From: Ciona savignyi
Lineage: Eukaryota > Chordata > Ascidiacea > Phlebobranchia > Cionidae
Length of the DNA stretch: 64,000 nucleotides
Reading direction: 5' to 3'
Assembly (NCBI GenBank): GCA_000149265.1
Contig: CH003313.1
Location: 1,275,756 to 1,339,755, forward strand
Part shown: in pieces, positions 46,901 through 55,423 of the stretch
Position numbering within the stretch: the first letter of the stretch is position 1
Layout: every line of letters begins with the position of its first letter
The notes under the pieces: generated by a model
Told to the model about the DNA's origin: nothing
Databases searched by the model: none
Seen by the model: only the letters and a program-made list of their open reading frames with translations
Made by a program: the position numbers and the translations under genes

Positions 46901-49821
46901 AAATGCTGTGCCAAATACGTGGTGTGTGGTGCCTGTTGTGCTGGGGTAAAATAGTTTTTATTTTAAGATAATCATTGTTACAGGGGATTGATGTCAGTCC
47001 ACAAACTAAGAGCTCTGGGAATTCCCCTGTACAGAAACTTACAGTCAACTCTGAGCTGATTGATATAGTGGCGGTGATGAAAGATAAACAGTACGTATAA
47101 ATGGTTTGTTCTTAACGCAAACCAAAAATATGATTTTGCAGATGCGGCGTTAACTTTGTGCCAGAGAGTGCAGGACTGCCGGCTTACACTTTCGTTAGTT
47201 TGGAAGCAATATTTTGGGCCACATCCAATGTTGGTGGTTTGATGGGGCTCAAAGACGCATGCATGTTATTCGAAGTAATGTCCTATAACCTAGTACTCCG
47301 CAACCAGTATACCCCGGCACTATAATATGTTGCGAAACAATGCTAGATGTGCTGCGGAAAAATAATATTTTTTAAACGCAGTTTTTACCAAATAAAAAGG
47401 ATTTTGGTTTTTGCAAATTTGAATATTACGGTTATCAGACACTTCGGTAATATAATATCAAATGTATATAGCTTGTCAGAAGACCTCCCAATGTACAATT
47501 TTGACTGCAATGTACCGTCATATTTAGTAAGTTTCTTAACGTGCCTCTAGTGAAAAACGGTTGTGGGGCACTGATATAACTCCCGACTGCTGTTAAAATA
47601 GTTACACAACCATTAAACACAGGCGATGTGCAATGCTAAGCTCATCATCCATGCTTCAAAGGACCCGCAACACCCATTCATGTACGGTTACATATTTTAC
47701 TCAATCAACGAAGAATATATCAACAACCTATCCGAAAGTAAGTGCTTGGACTACCAATGATATTTTGTAGTTGAATACAATTTGATTTGTTTTGTATTTG
47801 ATTTGGGTCACCAATGTTGGGGTATAGTTGACTTGGGTCACCAATGTTGGGTTAAAGTTGACTTGGGTCACCAATGTTGGGTTATACTGGACCTGGGTCA
47901 CCAATGTTGGGTTATACTGGACCTGGGTCACCAATGTTGGGTTGAAATTGACTTGGGTCACCAATGTTGGGTTAAAGTTAACTTGGGTCACCAATGTCGG
48001 GTTAAAGTTGACTTGGGTCACCAATGTTGGGTTAAATATGACTTGTTTTGTTGCAGTTGACGATCCAACAAGCTATCAATACGGACATTCCTCATCACCA
48101 CCCCAAAAATTCCACAAACGCTGGTTCGAAGTGGAAGTTACAAGTCGGAGCCTAATTCCCAAGGAACCCATCACATCCCCAGAGAGTGCTTTTCAATCCA
48201 CACCCACCCATGAAACCCCTCAGAAAACAACTCGCCAACACAAAGAGGTGGAAAAACCATTATTTCTGTCCTTAAACGAGTATTAAACCCAAGATAACCC
48301 ACAGCACAACATAGTAAAGATGGTGCTGACGAACCAGATGTTGGCCAGCCGAGCAGAGTGGACTCACGTCAAGTACAGCAGTCGATGCAGTGTCGGGATG
48401 GACAGCTTGGTCTTCTACTTCCAACTCGTGGGTTGGTGGCCACAGCCACCTGCATACACAGCATGGTGCAATGAATTTTAGATTTATTAAAGTTTAAACA
48501 AACTAATAACCTGTTGCCCTAACACAAACAAATCAAAGTAATTTAGTAACTTACAAAAATAAATGTATACTGTAAAAATGGAAGTAAAGGCAACTGCAAA
48601 GTAATGAACTGAATTTAACAACTAGATATATTTAACCAATTAACAGAAAACACACTTGCCAGATTTAGGAGGCCATGCTCATGTTAAATTAAGAGTTTAA
48701 AACAAACCTGTTGACCTGATGTATTAATGCGATGTTGTTTAGTTGCAAATGTGGCAGAGGGAGAGCACACGCTGTGACTTGTACTTATGCCCGGTGCCGA
48801 GTGACCCGTTTGCATTCCCGAGCAGTGGGGTGACTGGGCCTCTCAGGTCCCCATTGTTTGTCCCTCTCAACCCTCACCCCACTTGCAATCTCACCCATCA
48901 TTCCAAGGTATGGGTATTCCCCATCCCCCATCATCGCATCCATCTATTTCTAATTACAGAATGGAATAAAAGAGAAGAGGATGACATCATAATGTCGATG
49001 ATGAAGGGCATTGTGACCAAGTAATTGCTTCATGATGATTGGCAGTTTTTGTAATTTAAGATTACATGGAATTGGAAGTATTCCGCTGGGATATTTATCT
49101 AATTTCATTTAGATAAAGGAAATCTAGGGCATCATAATTAACATTTCTGAAACTTCAACCTGATTGTCTATAGTCTCCATACCCGATGTACTCCTAAAAT
49201 GTCGTCCAACAAAAATATAAAATATCAGCTAACTTCTTACAGCTGTTGGAGCGGCATGGAATGCATGTCAAGCATTTGATGAGAAAAAAATTACTGCAAA
49301 AGCAATATATGTTCCAGACATGACTTTGCATACACAAGCTTATCTGTGGCTGTTAAGATGAAGAAATCTCACCATTTCTTGATCTTCTATGTTATAACCC
49401 CCCAATTCCACTAGGATAAAAACAATTATCACATTGTTCTTTCACTTTTTCATTAACTTTCCATTGCAGATTCGGATTCCTACAAGGAACCTGCAAATTC
49501 AGCAAAAAAACGAACCTTGGTTCACGGAACTACATTCACTTCAGCGGCCAAGTATTCGTCCAGATACCAGTTCACGGCAAAGTTGTCCAGCGTCGATCAG
49601 TCAGCTTCCACCGACGACCGCCCAAACTCAACAACTCCCCCGCACGTTCTGAACATGAAGCTTCAGTCGGCTTCTACTGGTCTACGAACCACATGCAAAC
49701 CAAGCGATGGAGAATTCCCTCATTAGAGGAATGCTCACCTGAACTTCTCCAGCAAGATTTCGTCGATTTCTGCCAAAACAAAGACGACCGGCTTAAAATA
49801 TTTTTTGAAAATTTTATTTGA
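34999..49821 (+). CDS. DEPDC5: DEPDC5, GATOR1 complex subunit
   Basis: DEPDC5 (yeast Iml1) is the large subunit of GATOR1, the GAP for RagA/B at the lysosome that restrains mTORC1 when amino acids are low. Exons: 34999-35041, 35522-35628, 36166-36285, 36755-36895, 37355-37534, 38119-38183, 38401-38570, 39520-39687, 40003-40150, 40204-40307, 40574-40728, 41166-41267, 41597-41737, 42167-42474, 42820-42932, 43817-43909, 44335-44472, 44689-44898, 45312-45411, 45461-45635, 45697-45827, 45880-45985, 46293-46502, 46984-47090, 47142-47274, 47623-47737, 48057-48247, 48305-48427, 48743-49020, 49470-49821; they close in frame at 1508 residues (human about 1600). Landmarks: [70 protein letters not shown], a DEP domain near 1095-1185, and C-terminal [17 protein letters not shown]. 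Two introns are only 49 and 57 bases. Confidence 0.96.
35107..35211. mobile_element. Short foldback MITE, copy 1
   Basis: A left arm around ACTAATCACTACAGGAAAGC pairs with a right arm around CGATCCTGTAGTAATTAGAG, giving a hairpin of about 105 bases in DEPDC5 intron 1. A second member is at 38755-38842. Confidence 0.7.
35955..36131 (+). repeat. 36-base minisatellite, about five copies
   Basis: A perfect 36-base period containing ACAACTTTGGTTATGATTAG and TTTTGTGTGGATTTTT. It ends about 35 bases before DEPDC5 exon 3. The short ORF across it is a by-product of 36 being divisible by three. Confidence 0.95.
37153..37283 (+). mobile_element. Degraded SINE
   Basis: Head remnant CGCCTTTTAAACGAAGAATT, body GGCATTGCATGAACCCAGTA, then AATACACAACACACTGCAAT and ATCTCCGGTAACCCG. 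It lies in DEPDC5 intron 4; the tail is missing. Confidence 0.7.
37699..37893 (+). mobile_element. SINE copy with internal deletion
   Basis: Head TTTTTAACCGAAAGTTTGCA, body CACTAGCTAGTCAGTTTGTG, tail CCTGGTTTTCCCATTCACAG then GAATAAACATGTGTATCC. It lies in DEPDC5 intron 5. Confidence 0.8.
38755..38842. mobile_element. Short foldback MITE, copy 2
   Basis: CCTCTAATTACTACAGGA at the left is mirrored by TCCTGTAGTAATTAGAG at the right, giving a hairpin of about 88 bases in DEPDC5 intron 7. It is the same family as 35107-35211. Confidence 0.8.
43240..43440. mobile_element. Possible hAT-like remnant
   Basis: GGTAACATATGGCCCGTAGG and the later ATCCGGCCCATCAAGAACTT and CCCACATCTGGCTCGC resemble the interior of hAT elements of the kind that contain 'tggcccg' blocks. 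I found no clean termini or target duplication. Confidence 0.3.
45014..45144 (+). repeat. 30-base minisatellite in DEPDC5 intron 18
   Basis: About four copies of a 30-base unit containing TTGGGTCACCAATGTTGGGT then TAAAGTTGAC. The same unit in the same orientation forms a second array in intron 26. Confidence 0.95.
46611..46879 (-). mobile_element. SINE copy, full length
   Basis: Reading right to left: head CTTTTAACCGAAGGGTTGCA, TGACTAGCTC body segment, AATTTAATGGTTTCTAC-like centre, ACACCGCAC, GCGAGGTGATCTGACGTG and a tail ending in GGATAAAAATAAATATC. It lies in DEPDC5 intron 23. Confidence 0.85.
47800..48050 (+). repeat. 30-base minisatellite filling DEPDC5 intron 26
   Basis: Eight copies of the unit seen at 45014-45144 (TTGGGTCACCAATGTTGGG core), with variants such as TATACTGGACC in place of TAAAGTTGAC. 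The array occupies nearly the whole intron and stops about seven bases before the acceptor at 48056. Confidence 0.95.
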
Positions 49822-49993
49822 TTGGCGTGTAATTTGATCATCATTTTAATTTTTTAAATATTAGCTTGATTGCAGCTATGATAGAGATAATATTTCCTTT
49901 TCTCTTTCAGGTTTGGTGACTTGTGTTTTAATCATGCCCTAAAAATATCTGTTGTCTTAACCTGATTATGATTTCGCATATTTTTTCCTTTTC

Positions 49994-50002
49994 AGCATAA
50001 CT
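49994..50002 (+). promoter_or_regulatory. Candidate trans-splice acceptor of GTF3C5
   Basis: TTTTTTCCTTTTCAG, a strong pyrimidine tract plus AG, ends at 49995, seven bases before the GTF3C5 ATG and 174 bases after the DEPDC5 stop. No upstream exon with a donor is visible in between. In chordates with spliced leaders such a site would receive the leader RNA. It could instead be an ordinary acceptor for a 5' UTR exon inside DEPDC5. Confidence 0.45.
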
Positions 50003-53000
50003 ATGGATAAGAACATAAATTTAAAGGTTGATTTTGATCAAGACACGGCACTAGTGTGTGTAGTGTACCCGGCTGTGGTAAAGAACACTCAGCGAATGTT
50101 ACAGACGTTGGGTGGGCTCGAAAACATCACTCAGGTTTGAGCATTACACTACATTGTATGGGTCATGCTGTGCGATTTTTACATCTACACCTTAGTCTGT
50201 CCTCTTGTTTTCGAACCCAAGTCAGTTAAATACTTGCAAATGCCGCTTAAAAGACGGTAAGAGAATACAATAATTTAAAAGACGGTAAGAGAATACAATA
50301 ATTTAAAAGATAGTAAAAGAATACAATAATTCGATGGGTTAAGCAAAAACTAAAAACAATGTTTCCCTACAACATAATAAAATGGCTCCCGGAAACAACA
50401 CTTTCTTTCATGGGGGTCATGCAAGAGTGGTAAGTTTTGATCATGCAACCTTCTTCTGTAAATGCTTTCTAATTTCCTAACATAACCCTCTACTCCAGGT
50501 ATACATGGATCCATCGAAACGATTGGATTTACGATTCCGACCCGGTGACCCGTGCAGCAAACCTGTTTGTGCAGACAGCGTGCAATCAACTGCTGTGTTG
50601 TTGAAGTAAGAACTTAAAATACCCAAACCATGTTTGACTGGTTAGTCTGGTGGTTTCGTGCGACGCCCTTTAACCAAAAGATTGCATGTTCAAAACTGGT
50701 CGCTAGCTAGTCAGTTATGTCCATAGGCAAGGCACTTAACGGGCATTGCCTGAACTTAGCAGATTAATTCGTTTTACCAAATTGAAGACATGTTTGTATT
50801 ATACACAACACACTGCAATATCTAAACCCCCTTGGTTTTCACATTTACAGGTATAAAAGTAATTTCTACACGCATTTACCCAAAGGATAAATGAGACCAG
50901 TATGCAGTTTGTTACGATCCCCTAAATTCTGAATTTCTGAAACTTCCTCATACCAACACCTACACAAGATAAATAATTAATATTTCTGCAGAACATTGAA
51001 GTATCGTCGTAAAGGATCTGGAAAGGAGGAATTTAGATATCGACAGTCGTTGTGTGGAATAATAGCCACAACATACAGGTTCCCACTTTATTTGTCTTTT
51101 ACCACAACTTTTTTGGGACATCTCCTAAAACCAGTACTAAACAAAAATTGGTGCAGAAATTTTACAGTGGAGTTATATCTTAACAAACCCAAATGAGCAT
51201 CAAATATTGGGGACTATGAAATTCAATGAAAAATCAAAATATATATATGTAACTTCTATTTAAACTTTACTACAATTTTGTCCCACTTTGTTGATATATA
51301 AGAGATTGTTTAAGATTGTTTCGGAATGGTTTAATATAAGATTGTTTCGGAATGGTTAATCTACAACAAACTAGTTTCACAACACTATACTTATTCTTTC
51401 CTGTTCAGATTTACCACCCTGTGTGATTACCAATATATCTCGGTGAATCGTGATAAAACAACTAACAACTTCATGAGCATGATTCCTTCATTGAGCGTTC
51501 ACAAAGTGGATTTCGAAGATAAGTTCTTCAAGCAAGAATCCTCCCTCTTCCTTCCTCCACCCACCTTCAGCCGAATCGACGCCGTGCAGGAGTACAACTT
51601 CAAGAAAGAAGTCGCTTCAAACAAGTTCGTAGGCTGGTTGTGTAGCTACAGTGTGTGTGAGTGGTGTTGATGTAGTGATATTTGTGTGTCATGTTTGTGA
51701 AGTGTTCATGTAGTGATATTTGTGTGTCATGTTTGTGAAGTGTTCATGTAGTGATATTTGTGTGTCATGTTCATGAAGTGTTCATGTAGTGTAATTTGTG
51801 TGTCATGTTCATGAAGTGTTCATGTAGTGATATTTGTGTGTCATGTTCATGAAGTGTTCATGTAGTGTAATTTGTGTGTCATGTTTGTGAAGTGTTCATG
51901 TAGTGATATTTGTGTGTCATGTTCGTGAAGTGTTCATGTAGTGATATTTGTGTGTCATGTTTGTGAAGTGTTCATGTAGTGTAATTTGTGTGTCATGTTC
52001 ATGAAGTGTTCATGAAGTGATATTTGTGTGTCATGTTCATGAAGTGTTCATGTAGTGATATTTGTGTGTCATGTTCGTGAAGTGTTCATGTAGTGATATT
52101 TGTGTGTCATGTTTGTGAAGTGTTCATGTAGTGATATTTGTGTGTCATGTTCATGAAGTGTTCATGTAGTGTAATTTGTGTGTCATGTTCATGAAGTGTT
52201 CATGTAGTGTAATTTGTGTGTCATGTTCATGAAGTGTTCATGTAGTGATATTTGTGTGTCATGTTCATGTAGTGTAATTTGTGTGTCATGTTTGTGAAGT
52301 GTTCATGTAGTGATATTTGTGTGTCATGTTCATGAAGTGTTCATGAAGTGATATTTGTGTGTCATGTTCATAAAGTGTTCATGTAGTGATATTTGTGTGT
52401 CATGTTCGTGAAGTGTTCATGTAGTGATATTTGTGTGTCATGTTTGTGAAGTGTTCATGTAGTGATATTTGTGTGTCATGTTCATGAAGTGTTCATGTAG
52501 TGATATTTGTGTGTCATGTTTGTGAAGTGTTCATGTAGTGATATTTGTGTGTCATGTTCATGAAGTGTTCATGTAGTGATATTTGTGTGTCATGTTCATG
52601 AAGTGGTTATGTAGTGATATTTGTGTGTCATGTTTATGAAGTGTTCATGTAGTGTAATTTGTGTGTAGTGTTATGTTATAACACTTGTATGTACAGAGCA
52701 AGCACTGTCATCAGTGTAACGAGACCAAGTCGGACACACAACGCCATCTGCGTCAAGTTTGAGGATGAAGTTCCTTCAGCTTGTGTTCCTGAGGCCATGT
52801 TTACATACAAGAAGCATTATGGTGATGATGATGAACATTTAAAAGACAAACTTGAACAGGTGAAATGATGAGGGCATTGTGTTATAGTGGGTAAAGGTCA
52901 TGACTGGTCAGACTTTTGTTTCAAAAAACTACTCTCAGAGTGTAAAGACGTTTAATGGAATTGTCTAAATTCAGTAAATTCTAATAGATCAAATAATTGT

Positions 53001-55415
53001 TGTCATATCAAATGTACAAAGCAATCATTACAATAGCTGTGGCAATTGAAATATGGACAAGTTGATGTTAAACTTATGTTATAATGATTGACACTGTCCC
53101 ACATTTGTAAATAAATATGTATTCTGCCGAAATACTGTTGTGAAATGACAATAATATCCTCATTGACCAGATGTTCAATGAGCGGCCGATTTGGTCAAAG
53201 AATGGACTCCTTGCGAAGTTATGCTTGAATATATCGGCGCTGAAAATCTTGTTACCAACGGTGGCTTATTATTTCGTGACCGGCCCGTGGAGATCCTTGT
53301 GGGTGAAGTTGGGTTACGACCCACGTTGTAACCCGGAGTCCAAGATCTATCAGTTGCTAGACTTTCGGCTGCGAAGAGGTATGTTTGCTGTATGGTTTGT
53401 TTTCGTGCAACCCATTGTGCTACGAGGTTCAACTGAAAACGCACGTCAAACGTGGCGAAGGCACACAGTCACAAAAACAGATGAGAGTAAGGTTCTGTGT
53501 CACAATAGAAACTTTATAAACACGTAACAAGTTACACCTCAGCATCTGGTTAAAATTTATCCTAATCTCCTCTTCACAACCCACAGGTATAAACACCCCC
53601 CACATCCCCATAAAAGCAAAACGAAGTGCATTTCATTACAAATTACCCAACTTGTCGTTGAAGCCAAAATCTGGGGGTGGGGTTGTGTGTTCATTGTACC
53701 GGGGTGAGCATGAAATGCCGACAACCAGTCAAGTTAAACCAAACGTAAGTAAACATGCAGGAATGAAACTTGAAATTGCAAATTTAATTTATTCTATTTA
53801 AAATATAGGATAGAATTGTCGTGTTTGTTCGTATGAATTGAAAAATACAATGGGCTTTAACACATGGGTCAAATTATCTCATGCCCACTGTCGGGCTACC
53901 AAAGCTATTGCAATGTGTTGTTTATGACATAGACATTCCAGTTGGTAGAACCCATCAATCTCAGGGTTTAAGCCTTGCTGGCTAGTGACCAGTTTCGAAC
54001 CTGCACTCTGAATAAGAGGCGACGCACTCACCCACTTAGCTAATCATTCTGTTTGTATGTATAGATAACCATTATTGGCATTTTAAGGTACCATTAAAAT
54101 GGAATATGATTATAATGTCTAACCTGTTGCATAAATTTTGTACCAGATATAATTATTGTGGTCGTCAGTTAAAATGTTAACCTCCATTGCACCATATACC
54201 AGCTGATATTTAATGATATACAGGACTCTGTCTACATCTATGAACCAGGAGTGCTTCCAGCATATCGTCAGATGTTCTACCAGGTAGGTTAGATGTTCTA
54301 CCCTTACATTCAAGCATTTATCTAGGTGTTCTTGGGCAAAACACTTAGTGGTCATTGCATAAACCCAGTGGTTTACCTTCTGTAAACTTTGAAATAGGTT
54401 GAGGTAATCTGACGATTGGCAATGTCATAAAAAATGATTGATTTCTAGGGACGGACATCCAATAATGTAAGATATGTTTTTACACTCTGTGTTTAACCGG
54501 AGCTGCATGCAGTTCTTTCAACCTTCTAACATGGGTCTTATTATTATAAAAAACACTCTTGTTTTTATCTCACACAGTATTCGAAAATAAATATCATTAG
54601 TTTTGCAGCTTCCAGTAATTTTTTTGTGGAATTTTTTTAAAATGGCTTTAGGTCTAAAAGGTTTCCCCCTAACTTAAAGCAAAAACGTTATGTTAATGAT
54701 TCCACATCAGGCGTGTGATATCAAGCTTCCTGAAGTGGAACATCTGGTAGCAAGGAAAGTAGGTGATGCAGCCAAATGTAGCAAGAAACATGGATGGTTT
54801 GTCCAAGATACGGCACAAGAGGCACGGAATGCAATATCAAAGGATATTTTTAAGTAAGTCCTTCACATCAGTATGGCTGTCTCGGGACTTTAACCTTTAT
54901 TGCTGTGTGGTTGTTGAACGATTCATATAAATCATGGAATGAAAAGACACTTATTTTCGCCTAAAAATTAGCCAGGGCAGAAATTGAACAAAGAAACTAC
55001 ATACAACGTTATTCCACAAAGTGTATTCTTCATACAATGTACAACAAATATCATCAGAACGATATCCACTATGAAGTATGGATGCGACGCAGAGGAGGTG
55101 GAATCAATATGGAAGAGCGCCCACAAATCCAAGTCCCGATCATCCAACAGCAAACACATGATGTTCCGAGATAACAGTGGCGTGGTAGAGCCCGGTGATA
55201 CTTCGTCCAGTGTGTCAGGTAGGTTAATGCAGATACGCAGTGTGTTGTATAGGAGATGTGTGTGTTGGTGATGCGTTACTGCTTCCCATGTTGCAGATAT
55301 GAAGAGTGAAAGTTCAAGTGACGAGGCAGCTGATGAGAGCGATCTGTTCCTTGAAGAAAGCATGGTTGACACCGCCACACTGCTAGCCGATATCGCAAAG
55401 TCAACCGATGTGTGA
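50003..55415 (+). CDS. GTF3C5: GTF3C5, TFIIIC subunit (tau95/TFIIIC63 homologue)
   Basis: GTF3C5 is the subunit of TFIIIC that contacts the A box of tRNA-type promoters and helps recruit RNA polymerase III. Exons: 50003-50134, 50499-50605, 50992-51078, 51409-51624, 52697-52859, 53171-53378, 53587-53744, 54224-54283, 54711-54853, 55058-55218, 55297-55415; total 517 residues, close to the human length. The N-terminal part (VCVVYPAVVKNTQRML, LRFRPGDPCSKPVC, RYRQSLCGIIATTYRF) fits the dimerisation barrel that pairs with the tau55-like subunit. RPIWSKNGLLAKLCL and VTGPWRSLWVKLGYDPRCNP (near 240-285) mark the DNA-binding domain. YIYEPGVLPAYRQMFYQACD follows, then a Ser/Asp/Glu-rich tail ending ...AKSTDV. 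The exon 10 acceptor (55057) was chosen because it alone keeps phase with a standard AG and a short insert. Confidence 0.95.
50249..50331 (+). repeat. 28-base triplicate with donor-like motif
   Basis: Three copies of a 28-base unit containing AAAAGACGGTAAGAGAATAC in GTF3C5 intron 1. The first two copies contain ACG|GTAAGAG, a good 5' splice-site match; the third is mutated to TAGTAAAAG. Confidence 0.85.
50641..50862 (+). mobile_element. SINE copy, tail region shortened
   Basis: A well-preserved head, GTTAGTCTGGTGG (A-box like), CCTTTAACCAAAAGATTGCA, the body CTGGTCGCTAGCTAGTCAG and CAAGGCACTTAACGGGCATT, then ACACAACACACTGCAATATC. The GGTGGGCGCGAGG segment is deleted before the tail. It lies in GTF3C5 intron 2. 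Confidence 0.85.
51657..52670 (+). repeat. 38-base minisatellite filling GTF3C5 intron 4
   Basis: About 26 copies of a 38-base unit built from GATATTTGTGTGTCATG and GAAGTGTTCATGTAGT. Copies vary at two places: GTGATATTT or GTGTAATTT, and TTTGTG, TTCATG or TTCGTG. The variants recur in blocks, implying later duplications of several units at once. The array starts about 30 bases after the donor and ends about 25 before the acceptor. Confidence 0.97.
53805..54049 (-). mobile_element. SINE copy, divergent full length
   Basis: Right to left: head GCGTCGCCTCTTATTCAGAG, B box GGTTCGAAACTGGTCACTAG, AACACATTGCAATAGCTTTG, and a diverged tail. It lies in GTF3C5 intron 7. Confidence 0.75.
54320..54460 (+). 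mobile_element. Degraded SINE
   Basis: TGTTCTTGGGCAAAACACTT, GTCATTGCATAAACCCAGTG and GAGGTAATCTGACGATTGGC are in family order with large internal loss. It lies in GTF3C5 intron 8. Confidence 0.6.
54490..54680. mobile_element. Degraded relative of the hAT-type element at 7286
   Basis: CAGTATTCGAAAATAAATAT, ATTAGTTTTGCAGCTTCCAG and TAAAAGGTTTCCCCC correspond in order to segments of 7286-7540. The termini have decayed. Confidence 0.5.
54896..54901 (-). terminator. Candidate NELFB poly(A) signal
   Basis: AATAAA on the minus strand, 523 bases past the NELFB stop codon and inside GTF3C5 intron 9. It is the nearest canonical hexamer I found on that strand. Confidence 0.4.
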
Positions 55416-55423
55416 CATCATAA

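Noticed and set aside
47728..48286. Periodic ORFs on both strands at 47728-48286 and 44944-45415 ([14 protein letters not shown] repeats)
   Set aside because: They are produced by the 30-base minisatellite, whose period is divisible by three. The real DEPDC5 exons read in phase only from 45312 and 48057.
51657..52670. CRISPR-like regular repeats
   Set aside because: The array is contiguous tandem repetition without unique spacers, inside a eukaryotic intron.
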